Made by a program: the position numbers and the translations under genes. Below the pieces are notes generated by a model that saw only the letters and a list, made by a program, of their open reading frames with translations, had not been told where the DNA came from and did not search any database. 13,250 bases of DNA from Pseudomonadota bacterium (GTDB lineage: Bacteria; Cyanobacteriota; Vampirovibrionia; LMEP-6097): assembly GCA_009924885.1 (NCBI GenBank), contig RFQS01000033.1, forward strand, positions 1 to 13,250. Reading direction: 5' to 3'. Below, piece after piece: positions 1 to 7,440 of this stretch; positions within the stretch are counted from its first letter, which is position 1; each line of letters begins with the position of its first letter.

Positions 1-8
1 AGCATGCG

Positions 9-20
9 ACATTAATGTCA
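9..20. repeat. perfect 12-bp palindrome
   Basis: GACATTAATGTC is its own reverse complement and is flanked by GCAT on the left and ATGC on the right with short mismatched spacers, so the dyad extends imperfectly to about 24 bases. It sits in the non-coding stretch beyond the 3' end of aroE, close to a second inverted repeat at 42-61. It could be a dimeric-regulator operator for a gene off the left edge, or part of a repeat element. Nothing in the window decides between these. Confidence 0.4.
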
Positions 21-41
21 TATGCGAGCAAGCGGAAATAC

Positions 42-61
42 AAGCTTGATTTATCAAGCTT
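42..61. repeat. perfect hairpin, 8-bp stem with 4-base loop, downstream of aroE
   Basis: AAGCTTGA and TCAAGCTT are exact reverse complements around a TTTA loop. On the minus strand the hairpin lies about 45 bases past the aroE stop, where a terminator would be expected. Neither strand shows a following T run, so it is not a canonical intrinsic terminator. It may block 3' exonucleases, or belong to a longer repeat element together with the adjacent 35-base repeat and the near-tandem CATGAGGA copies at 63-70 and 72-79. Confidence 0.45.
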
Positions 62-79
62 ACATGAGGATCATGAGGA

Positions 80-114
80 CGACGAAAACGCAGAAATTGG
101 AGTTCCGCTACACG
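80..114 (-). repeat. 35-base dispersed repeat, copy A
   Basis: Read on the minus strand, this segment begins CGTGTAGCGGAACTCC and ends CTGCGTTTTCGTCG. It matches 7403-7437 on the plus strand at 34 of 35 bases; the single difference is A versus T at the eighteenth base. Sequence outside the 35 bases does not match beyond chance. The copy runs over the aroE stop codon: the last Val codon and TAG of aroE (108-113) lie inside it. The unit has no obvious internal hairpin, so it does not look like a REP element. Confidence 0.75.
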
Positions 115-931
115 TCCACAGTCAATGACATGGCACTACGCATCACCAAAACAAGCTCATCAGAGAGTTTAACCCCACTCCAAATAGAAAAAGACTGTGC
201 AGCCTGCAAGACTAGCATCTCTGCTCCATTAATAGCTTTCAAAGCTCTATCTTTAGCTTTCTGTATAAGTAAAGTGTCAGAATAAATCAAATCATAAACA
301 ACAGCCGTCGATTTTAAAGCATTTACTTGCAGTTCAGTTCCAAGCGCCCCTGCCCTACTGGAGTAGCATTTATTAAAATATCTATTTCTGAAGTATCCGA
401 TTCACGATTAAAAAGATTTACATTCAGTTCACAATTATCTACTCGCGGTAAATTATTAACTACTTTATCGACGTTCCTAACCCGAACATCGATCTTAGCT
501 ACACCCATATCCTCTAAGGCGATTATTACAGCCCGTGCAGCTCCACCACTGCCAAGTATGGTAGCATTCTTACCTTTTAGATCTATGCCTTTCAGACTCT
601 CTTGAAAGCCATAGTAATCAGTGTTATAACCTTCTATTAAACCACCGCGATTAACCTTAATGGTGTTTACAGCACCAATACGCTTAGCTAGCTTATCTAC
701 TTTATTAATATAATTCAGCACCCTTTCTTTATAAGGGATAGTGACATTTAAACCGTGGAGATTAGTTAAAAGCGGACGAATTTCATCCTCAAAATTCTCT
801 TCGAGGACTTCATATTTTTCATATTCAGCATCTAAACCTGCAAATTTTATGGCCTCAGCCTGAATCTGCGGTGAAAGCGAGTGTTTAAGCGTGCTTCCTA
901 AAATGCCTAAAGCTAATTTTTCATCTCGCAT
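108..931 (-). pseudogene. aroE: shikimate dehydrogenase, frameshifted
   Basis: AroE reduces 3-dehydroshikimate with NADPH in the shikimate pathway to aromatic amino acids. The first frame (323-931, 202 residues) has the shikimate-binding HSLSPQ (18-20), NVTIPYK with the catalytic Lys68, NTD with the catalytic Asp105, the nucleotide-binding ILGSGGAARA (126-134) and NATPVG. It then stops. The remaining C-terminal part continues in another frame from about 350 to 108 as an 80-residue segment containing VVYDLIYSD and INGAEMLVLQAAQSFSIWSG, typical of the AroE C-terminus with its conserved Gln. The break falls in a G run of four (347-350 on the plus strand as C); five would restore a protein of about 275 residues, the usual family length. 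The ATG at 931 lies inside the end of carB (19-base overlap), so the two are probably co-transcribed. Either a real inactivating mutation or a sequence error would explain it. Family assignment is very sure; loss of function is inferred. Confidence 0.85.
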
Positions 932-3900
932 AAGTTAAAGTGCAGGTACTCCTGAAGAGATTTTACCTCTAGATCCTGATTTTTTAACGCACCAAGTGCT
1001 TTAACTAAAACTTGAACGGCTGAAACAGTAGTAATAGCAGGGATATTATTCGATAAAGCTATTTTAGAAATTATCTGACTATCCTCAAAAGCGACCTTAC
1101 CAGATGGTGCATTAAATATCATAGTAATTTCACCATTTTTAAGTAAGTCGACGATAGTAGGCCTAGCTTCATTAACCTTATAAACACGCTGCAAAGGGAT
1201 ACCTATCTGCTCTAAATAATTAGCCGTACCGCTAGTAGCTACTATTTCGTAGCCCATACTTAAGAGGTCTCTTGTGATCTCCTCTAAATGATGTTTATCT
1301 CTATCATTAAAACTGATAAAAACCTTACCAGAGCTAGGAAGCGTGAGTAAAGCCCCCATTTGTGCTTTTAAAAAAGCCATATTAAAACTATTACTAACCC
1401 CCATAACCTCACCAGTACTCTTCATTTCAGGGCCTAAGAAAATAGAAGTTCCATCGAATTTATTAAAGGAGAATACCGCTTCCTTCACAGAGACCTGATC
1501 TTTCGGAATACGTTTCACTAAATCATGCACGCCAAGCTCAGAGATAGTCTTACCTACCATCAGCATGCTAGCAAGCTTAGCCCAAGGAATACCAGTAGCT
1601 TTACTAATGAAAGGCACTGTACGACTAGCTCTTGGGTTTAATTCAAGAATATAAAGTTCTTCTTCTTTAACCGCAAACTGAATATTTAAAAGCCCTATAA
1701 CATTTATAGCTAGTGCAAGCTTTTCAGTAGCGTCTTTAATCTGCTCTAAGATATTCTCAGAAAGCGTTTGGCTCGGATAGACTGAAGCTGAATCACCACT
1801 GTGTACGCCCGCGTATTCTACGTGTTCCATAATTCCAGCGATAACGACTTCTTTACCGTCGGAAATAGCATCTACATCTACCTCTAAAGCCTCATCTAAA
1901 AACTTATCTATGAGAATAGGAAACTGAGTATCTTCTAGAATAGTTTGCTTCACCCAAGCATCAAACTCCTCTTCTGAATAAGCTATCTCCATGCCTCTTC
2001 CACCTAGAACATAACTAGGTCTCAGCACTACTGGATAACCTAATTGAGCGGCAAAGTCCTTAGCTGATTCGACTGTATAGGCGATAGCATTTCTAGTCTG
2101 TCTTAAACCTAGCTGATTTACCAGCTCCCCAAACCTGTCTCTATCTTCAGCTAAATGAATCTGCTCTGGCTGAGTTCCGATAATCCTTACACCACGTTTT
2201 TTAAGCTCCGCTGAAATATTTAAAGGCGTTTGCCCACCGAACTGAACTATAGCCCCTAGCATTTTATTACCTAGAGCTTCTTCTCTATTCCAGATAGAGA
2301 GTACATCTTCTACGGTTATCGGCTCAAAATATAATTTATCACTAGTATCGAAATCAGTAGAAACCGTCTCCGGATTATTATTTACCATTATCGTTCTATA
2401 TCCAACAGAACGCAGTTGATGTGAAGCATGCACACAACAATAATCAAACTCTATCCCCTGCCCGATACGATTAGGACCGCCACCAATAATCATTACCTGC
2501 TCCCCAGACATTTGAGTTATTTCATCTTCCTCGTCGTAACTAGAATAATGATAAGGGGTATATGACTCAAACTCACCAGCGCAAGTATCTATAGTTTTAA
2601 ATACAGCTTTGACACCCTTATTAAGTCTATGATTAGCAAAATCCTGCTCGTCTATACCGGTAATCACCGAGACCTGCTTATCCGAGAATCCCCACTCCTT
2701 GATCTCCTTAAGATACTCAGCAGTAAATTCACTTAAATTATTTTTCGTTTCTAATTCTTTAGTCTTTAAAACTATCTGCTCTAAATGCTTTAAAAACCAT
2801 CTATCTATTTTAGTCAGAGAGTAGATCTCATCTATACCAGATCCTAAATAAAGAGCATCAAAAAGCTGATAAACTCGCTTAGAGTTAGGAACTACTATCT
2901 GCTTGCGCACCTCACTCAGCAAGCTGGCTTTCTTCGCTTCGCTAAGCTCTTTTTTTAATAAACGAGGATTAATAAAACCAGATGAATCTTTAGCTTCTAT
3001 ACTTCTAAGTGTCTTCTGGAATGACTCTTTAAAAGTTCTAGCCACACCCATAGTCTCCCCGACAGATTTCATCTGTGTCCCTAATTCATCTTTCACACCT
3101 GGAAATTTTTCGAAAGCGAATTTAGGAATTTTCGTTATCACATAATCTAAAGTCGGCTCAAAGCTCGCCATAGTGGTTTTCGTGATGTCGTTCGGAATTT
3201 CATCTAGTGTATAGCCGACAGCCAGCTTCGCTGCTATCTTCGCTATAGGGAATCCTGTAGCTTTAGAAGCAAGTGCACTAGAGCGAGATACACGTGGATT
3301 CATCTCTATAACTATAAATTCTCCATTCTCTGGGTTCATCGCGAACTGAACATTACTGCCACCAGTCTCTACGCCCACACCACGAATAACTTTAATCGAA
3401 GCATCCCTTAAAGACTGAAACTCTTTATCAGTAAGGGTCTGAGTAGGAGCTACCGTAATACTATCTCCAGTATGCACACCCATCGGATCGAAATTCTCTA
3501 TAGCGCAGATAATAACGACATTATCTTTCAGATCTCGCATTACCTCGAACTCGATCTCTTTCCAGCCAAGTAATGATTTTTCTACTAATATCTGCCTGAC
3601 TGGGCTTGCCGCAAGCCCCTTCGCTACCATCTCGTCTAACTCGCCTAAGTTATAAGCGATTCCGCCACCATAGCCTCCAAGAGTAAAAGCTGGTCTGAGG
3701 ATTAAAGGGAAACCGATAATTTTAGCCACATCATGAGCTTCTTTAATCGTGCTTACTGTCTCTGAAGCAGCGGACTTAAGCCCAAGACTAGTCATCAGAT
3801 TTTTAAATAAAGCCCTATCTTCAGCTAATTTAATCGCTTCGAGCTTAGCTCCTATAAGCTCCACATTATATTTTTCAAGAACCCCTTTTTCAGCTAGTTC

Positions 3901-4200
3901 CACAGCCGCGTTTAAACTAGTCTGCCCTCCCATAGTCGGCAGAATCGCACAGGGTCTCTCTCTTTCGATAATTTTCTCTAAACACTCAAAGGTAATCGGC
4001 TCTATATAAGTCTTATGAGCGAACTCTGGATCTGTCATTATCGTCGCTGGATTACTATTCACGAGGACTATCTCAAAGCCTTCCTCTTTAAGTGCTTTAC
4101 AGGCTTGAGTTCCAGAATAATCAAATTCACAGGCTTGACCGATAATTATAGGACCAGCACCGATAATCAGAATCTTTTTAATATCAGTTCTTTTAGGCAT
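913..4200 (-). CDS. carB: carbamoyl-phosphate synthase large subunit
   Basis: CarB makes carbamoyl phosphate from bicarbonate, ammonia (delivered by CarA glutaminase) and two ATP, feeding pyrimidine and arginine synthesis. At 1095 residues it is full length (E. coli 1073). The first half has [17 protein letters not shown] (14-30), the first ATP-grasp with GGYGGG (175-180), and Arg129, Arg169, Gln285, Glu299 and Asn301 at the same numbers I recall for E. coli ATP and metal ligands. A second synthetase half begins at [17 protein letters not shown]. The C-terminal MGS-like allosteric domain has [15 protein letters not shown] and [17 protein letters not shown] Pro follows in FNAPSG where E. coli has the effector-contacting Thr1017, so UMP/IMP control may differ. 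No SD is visible before the ATG; a good sigma-70-like promoter lies about 80 bases upstream. carA is not in the window. The gene overlaps aroE downstream. Confidence 0.98.
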   Translation of the reverse strand: MPKRTDIKKILIIGAGPIIIGQACEFDYSGTQACKALKEEGFEIVLVNSNPATIMTDPEFAHKTYIEPITFECLEKIIERERPCAILPTMGGQTSLNAAVELAEKGVLEKYNVELIGAKLEAIKLAEDRALFKNLMTSLGLKSAASETVSTIKEAHDVAKIIGFPLILRPAFTLGGYGGGIAYNLGELDEMVAKGLAASPVRQILVEKSLLGWKEIEFEVMRDLKDNVVIICAIENFDPMGVHTGDSITVAPTQTLTDKEFQSLRDASIKVIRGVGVETGGSNVQFAMNPENGEFIVIEMNPRVSRSSALASKATGFPIAKIAAKLAVGYTLDEIPNDITKTTMASFEPTLDYVITKIPKFAFEKFPGVKDELGTQMKSVGETMGVARTFKESFQKTLRSIEAKDSSGFINPRLLKKELSEAKKASLLSEVRKQIVVPNSKRVYQLFDALYLGSGIDEIYSLTKIDRWFLKHLEQIVLKTKELETKNNLSEFTAEYLKEIKEWGFSDKQVSVITGIDEQDFANHRLNKGVKAVFKTIDTCAGEFESYTPYHYSSYDEEDEITQMSGEQVMIIGGGPNRIGQGIEFDYCCVHASHQLRSVGYRTIMVNNNPETVSTDFDTSDKLYFEPITVEDVLSIWNREEALGNKMLGAIVQFGGQTPLNISAELKKRGVRIIGTQPEQIHLAEDRDRFGELVNQLGLRQTRNAIAYTVESAKDFAAQLGYPVVLRPSYVLGGRGMEIAYSEEEFDAWVKQTILEDTQFPILIDKFLDEALEVDVDAISDGKEVVIAGIMEHVEYAGVHSGDSASVYPSQTLSENILEQIKDATEKLALAINVIGLLNIQFAVKEEELYILELNPRASRTVPFISKATGIPWAKLASMLMVGKTISELGVHDLVKRIPKDQVSVKEAVFSFNKFDGTSIFLGPEMKSTGEVMGVSNSFNMAFLKAQMGALLTLPSSGKVFISFNDRDKHHLEEITRDLLSMGYEIVATSGTANYLEQIGIPLQRVYKVNEARPTIVDLLKNGEITMIFNAPSGKVAFEDSQIISKIALSNNIPAITTVSAVQVLVKALGALKNQDLEVKSLQEYLHFNLCEMKN

Positions 4201-4277
4201 TAAAGCTTGATTTTATCAAAAATACAGTCAGCACAAAATGCAGTTTTACTAAACAAGATTCAAAATCAAAATTAAAG

Positions 4278-4307
4278 ATTATAAAAAAATAAATAATCAA
4301 CTTGCAA
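4278..4307 (-). promoter_or_regulatory. candidate sigma-70-type promoter for carB-aroE
   Basis: On the minus strand there is TTGCAA (4302-4307), an 18-base spacer and a perfect TATAAT (4278-4283). This would start transcription near 4271 and give a leader of about 70 bases before the carB ATG. The -35 box matches consensus at four of six positions. The -35 hexamer is palindromic and shared with the divergent promoter. Prediction is from consensus matching only, in an AT-rich region where chance matches are common. Confidence 0.45.
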
Positions 4308-4330
4308 AATATCTTTACGTTGTATAAAAT
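4302..4330 (+). promoter_or_regulatory. candidate divergent promoter for the 4439-5737 gene
   Basis: On the plus strand the same TTGCAA (4302-4307) is followed by a 17-base spacer and TAAAAT (4325-4330, five of six to consensus). The start site would fall near 4337, giving a leader of about 100 bases before the TTG start. RNA polymerase could not easily occupy both divergent promoters at once because they share the -35 box. This rests on consensus matching only. Confidence 0.4.
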
Positions 4331-4342
4331 AGTATTTACTAT
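4329..4342. promoter_or_regulatory. perfect palindrome overlapping the predicted start site
   Basis: ATAGTA-TT-TACTAT is a perfect inverted repeat that begins in the predicted -10 box of the rightward promoter and ends just past its expected start site. That is a classic place for a repressor operator, or for a small 5' hairpin in the transcript. In sequence this AT-rich a 6-bp dyad can occur by chance, so the operator role is only a suggestion. Confidence 0.25.
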
Positions 4343-4428
4343 TACTAATTAAACATAATCTTAAAGGTAAGCCACTTGTGCCATTTCCAGTAAAACCCCC
4401 ACTGAGAATATCTAATTTATTGATAACT

Positions 4429-4432
4429 GGAG
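4429..4432 (+). promoter_or_regulatory. Shine-Dalgarno GGAG that fixes a TTG start
   Basis: GGAG lies six bases before the TTG at 4439, and in-frame stops at 4421 and 4424 exclude an upstream start. It is the only clear, well-spaced SD at any gene start in this window; most other starts have none. Confidence 0.6.
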
Positions 4433-4438
4433 TTTACT

Positions 4439-5737
4439 TTGAAGGTTGACCATAACCCTACACTTCAAAATAATTCACAGATAGCTCTTTTATCAAAGAC
4501 AGAAAACACGGCTACACATGGCTCAAATACCACTACTAATAAAACGCAGCAGGATACAGCCACAGTTCAAGCTACTCCTCTAGAGTTAGGTGAATTACAT
4601 AAATCTGAGAATTTCAAGTCTAATGACCTCGAACAGCTCAAAAGATTAGCTCAAATTAGAGAAACTTTAGGCAAGGGCGGGAAAGACCCTAAGGAAGATA
4701 AAAAGGCAGATGCCTTAGCCTTAGATTTACTGAATACGATTAAAGCGAATCTCACACCAGATGAGAAAAATTCCTCTGCTAAAAACCAACACTTAGAAAC
4801 TCTTAAAACGAATATAGAATCCAAAAAATATGCTGATGCGATTAAAGATGTCGGGCAGATGATGGAGCTTTTTGAGATGGAGTCCAGGGGGGCGTTTACG
4901 CCAGTGAAGAATACTAAGGGTGGAACAGTCGACACCATATTCGACACAATAACCAGTCATGTATTAGGGAATGTTGTTGGTCCGGGTATAGTTTCACTGT
5001 TTAAAAAACTCGGTCACGGGCCTGTAGAGAAGACTTCTTTACCTGAAAATGCTAAATTAGCTGCAAATTTAGCTGTTGGTGGCGTGGGCTTTTATGCGGC
5101 TGAAGAATCTATTGGTAAATTCCTTGACCCACAATGGAAAATACTATTCCCTAAAATTCGCAAATTCTTAGATGATAAAATCCCAGACGCTTTAATTAAA
5201 ATAAATCAAGCTGGTGATAAGCTTATCAAACAAATTATCCATGGAATACTTGGTGTATTTGGCAAAAAACTTGAAACCAGCGAGAGCAAAGACTTTGTTA
5301 ATCAAGATCTTGAACATCGAGTCATAGATTATATTAAGAATAAAGCAGAAATTGATCATAAAGATGAAATGCACTTCCCGAAATTAGTCCGTGAAATGCT
5401 AAACGATGATTATCAAAGACTCTATGGCAAAAAGATGCCTCTGCCTGTAGCTAAAGCTCTTGATATTGCCTTCGCTTGCGTAGATGAAACATCAAAAACC
5501 AGACTGAGCTTACTTGCAAATGAAGCAGCCTTGGTTGCTAAACCCTTACTAGATAAATTCGGTCCTCCTGGTGCTGCTATTTATCATTTCTTCTTTGACG
5601 TTGTGCCAAATGCTTATATATTTGTCACTAGACCTATTGCGATGTTTGCGATTAATCTCAAAGAAAAAGAATTACTAGATCATGCTAATACTCTTGGGAT
5701 AAGGCTCCCCGAGAAAGGCTCAGCCAATAAGCATTAA
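4439..5737 (+). CDS. protein of unknown function, paralogue of the next gene
   Basis: I do not recognise this 432-residue protein. It starts at TTG with a good SD. Residues 1-60 are rich in Asn, Thr, Gln and Ser and look disordered; there is no signal peptide. Residues about 62-150 are charged and helical. From about 163 a Gly- and hydrophobic-rich part follows, with IGKFLDP (225-231) and a C-terminal block containing LYGKKMP (328-334), NEAALVAKP (361-369) and DVVPNAYIF (387-395), the last in a hydrophobic stretch that could associate with membrane. These blocks recur in order in the protein at 5799-6806, so the two are tandem duplicates with much divergence; this one carries an extra N-terminal region of about 100 residues. 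The gene is divergent from carB-aroE. A disordered polar N-terminus without a Sec signal would also suit a secreted effector, but nothing shows this. Confidence 0.85.
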   Translation: MKVDHNPTLQNNSQIALLSKTENTATHGSNTTTNKTQQDTATVQATPLELGELHKSENFKSNDLEQLKRLAQIRETLGKGGKDPKEDKKADALALDLLNTIKANLTPDEKNSSAKNQHLETLKTNIESKKYADAIKDVGQMMELFEMESRGAFTPVKNTKGGTVDTIFDTITSHVLGNVVGPGIVSLFKKLGHGPVEKTSLPENAKLAANLAVGGVGFYAAEESIGKFLDPQWKILFPKIRKFLDDKIPDALIKINQAGDKLIKQIIHGILGVFGKKLETSESKDFVNQDLEHRVIDYIKNKAEIDHKDEMHFPKLVREMLNDDYQRLYGKKMPLPVAKALDIAFACVDETSKTRLSLLANEAALVAKPLLDKFGPPGAAIYHFFFDVVPNAYIFVTRPIAMFAINLKEKELLDHANTLGIRLPEKGSANKH

Positions 5738-5798
5738 TCTCTCAAAATATTCATAACAATCTTACACATCTAAATACCTTATATATTCGTGCGAGATA

Positions 5799-6806
5799 AT
5801 GGATAGCCTCCAGAACACCACTCTCCATAGAGATAACATGGTGCTTGCAAATGCAAGCCAGCTAGATAAAAACGCGTCCATTCCAGAGCAGAAAATAATT
5901 AACTCCCCTTTCGCCATCATAGAAGCTGGCAATAGCTCAATAATAGAAAATCCTGATTTAAAAACCAAACAGGAAAAACAAGCTCAAATCAAGAAGCTAC
6001 ACGAACCTGAAAATATTGTAACCATAGGCTTAGATGCATTATCCAGTTCAGCATTAACTTATGGTCCTTGCTCTTGGGTAATTAATTTAATAAAAAACAT
6101 TAGCGACAAGTTACTAATAAGAGACTCACAATCAGATCAAGCTAAAGAAACTATACAGATAGCTTCTGGCTTAGTCGGAGTCTTCGGTGCAGAAAGAACT
6201 ATCGGAAAACTTGATCCTTACATGGATAGGATAGTTCATAAGTTCAGTAATTATATTAGTGAAAAAAATCCTAAATTATTTCATCGCATTAATGAGCAAG
6301 TAGAAAATTTTATAAATTCAAGCACTAAGAAAATTTTAAGCAGTTTATTTAAAATCAATCCAGACTCCAAAGCAAATCTCAGCGAGAATCTCAAAGAAGA
6401 AATGAAGACTTATAAAGAGCTAAAAGAGACTAAATTTTCAGAATATGAATCATCAACAGAAAAACTAAATAACGATAGTGAGCTTCAAAAACAGAAATTT
6501 AGCCTAGTAAAAAAACTTTTAGCTGAAAAATTCCAAAATGCTTATGGGAAAAGCCTTCCCTCCTCCATTGAAAAAGGCATAGAAAGCCTACTCGTCTTAA
6601 CTAAGAATAATCATTACATCAGGCAAATCTTCTTACTTGTAGATGAAGCAGCCTTAGCGATTAAGCCAGTATTTGATAGGATGGGAGTGCTTGGGACTAG
6701 TCTATTTACCACTCTATATAACATAGTTCCTAATGCCTATCTAGGTTTAAGAGCTGCGGGGATGTACCTAAGTCGTGATTTAGAAAAAGAAGCACAGTCC
6801 CTTTAA
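5799..6806 (+). CDS. protein of unknown function, second tandem paralogue
   Basis: I do not recognise this 335-residue protein beyond its kinship with the preceding gene. Shared blocks in the same order are GLVGVFGAERTIGKLDP (124-140), AYGKSLP (248-254), DEAALAIKP (282-290) and YNIVPNAYLGLR (307-318), followed by an EKE near the C-terminus. By eye about 30% of residues match over the last 100. Residues 1-70 are polar and variable; residues 195-235 are highly charged and probably helical or coiled coil. There is no signal peptide. The gap to the upstream gene is 61 bases, and I see no terminator or convincing promoter in it, so the pair may be one transcript. The ATG at 5799 has no good SD; Met14 is an alternative start. 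Its stop shares TTAA with the convergent hpt stop. Confidence 0.83.
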   Translation: MDSLQNTTLHRDNMVLANASQLDKNASIPEQKIINSPFAIIEAGNSSIIENPDLKTKQEKQAQIKKLHEPENIVTIGLDALSSSALTYGPCSWVINLIKNISDKLLIRDSQSDQAKETIQIASGLVGVFGAERTIGKLDPYMDRIVHKFSNYISEKNPKLFHRINEQVENFINSSTKKILSSLFKINPDSKANLSENLKEEMKTYKELKETKFSEYESSTEKLNNDSELQKQKFSLVKKLLAEKFQNAYGKSLPSSIEKGIESLLVLTKNNHYIRQIFLLVDEAALAIKPVFDRMGVLGTSLFTTLYNIVPNAYLGLRAAGMYLSRDLEKEAQSL

Positions 6807-7363
6807 GAAGCAAGCTCTACATAACCGACATATGGCAGCTCTCTAAAATGCTGAGAATAATCTAAACCATAGCCCAAAATAAAATAATCATCGATAGTGA
6901 AACAGCAATAATCTGGTTTTATATACTCTAATTCTTCTGCTCTTCTACAAGGCTTATCAAATAAAGCTGCTATCTTTACTGATTTTGCAGAAAGATGTTC
7001 ATTGAAAAAATCTAGTAAAAACTTAGCAGTCCTACCAGAATCTACGATATCCTCTACCACAAGGACATCACGCCCTTTCAATTCAGGCAAAGATAAATCT
7101 ACAGCTTTTACCTTACCGGAGCTTTCAGTTTCATCATTATTGTAACTAGATAGCTTTATAAACTCTATCTGCACGGGTAATCCCATCGCCCTCACCAGAT
7201 CAGCAGCAAACATAAAAGCACCTTTCAGAACGCCCACTACGACTAAATCATCGACATCTTTATAGTCTCTTGAAATTTGCTGAGCTAATTCTTGAATTCT
7301 CTGCTGAATCTGTTCAGCAGAGTAAAGAACTTTAATCGCACTACGGTCTTTAACATTAAGCAT
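6803..7363 (-). CDS. hpt: hypoxanthine phosphoribosyltransferase
   Basis: This enzyme salvages hypoxanthine (and usually guanine) with PRPP to IMP/GMP in the cytoplasm. At 186 residues it is a normal bacterial length. It shows VVGVLKGAFMFAADLVR (42-58), the flexible-loop segment IKLSSYN (69-75), the PRPP-binding VLVVEDIVDSGRT (100-112) with the acidic pair Glu104-Asp105 and the catalytic-type Asp108, and the C-terminal GYGLDYSQHFRELPYVG. It follows tilS on the same strand, an arrangement common in bacteria (tilS-hpt-ftsH), but no ftsH follows here; the convergent unknown gene overlaps its stop by four bases. The 77-base gap to tilS holds repeat copy B. No SD is seen before the ATG. Confidence 0.96.
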   Translation of the reverse strand: MLNVKDRSAIKVLYSAEQIQQRIQELAQQISRDYKDVDDLVVVGVLKGAFMFAADLVRAMGLPVQIEFIKLSSYNNDETESSGKVKAVDLSLPELKGRDVLVVEDIVDSGRTAKFLLDFFNEHLSAKSVKIAALFDKPCRRAEELEYIKPDYCCFTIDDYFILGYGLDYSQHFRELPYVGYVELAS

Positions 7364-7402
7364 AAGGTGGATAAATGATTATAGCTAATTAAACTTAAAG
7401 GG

Positions 7403-7437
7403 CGTGTAGCGGAACTCCATTTTCTGCGTTTTCGTCG
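7403..7437 (+). repeat. 35-base dispersed repeat, copy B
   Basis: This is the second copy of the repeat at 80-114, 34 of 35 bases identical and in the opposite window orientation. It fills most of the gap between tilS and hpt, ending three bases from the tilS stop codon. It is therefore within the probable tilS-hpt transcript, antisense in orientation to that transcript. Like copy A it abuts a gene's stop codon, which may reflect how such elements insert or survive in a compact genome. Confidence 0.75.
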
Positions 7438-7440
7438 CCA

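Noticed and set aside
42..61. Intrinsic terminator for aroE
   Set aside because: The stem is perfect, but there is no T run on either strand and the stem is AT-rich for a terminator.
22..285. Plus-strand frame of 87 codons overlapping the aroE 3' end
   Set aside because: It is the complement of the AroE C-terminal coding segment plus the repeat, and shows no protein-like features of its own.
344..352. Programmed -1 frameshifting in aroE
   Set aside because: tRNA-Gly could re-pair after slipping on GGGG, but there is no X-XXY-YYZ heptamer or clear downstream structure, and AroE is not known to use recoding. An indel is simpler.
4203..4217. Second copy of the AAGCTTGA hairpin upstream of carB
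   Set aside because: Only the left arm and part of the loop resemble 42-61; the right arm is missing, so it is likely chance.
5738..5798. Promoter between the two paralogues
   Set aside because: TATATT occurs, but no -35-like hexamer is at proper spacing. Read-through from the upstream gene is as likely.
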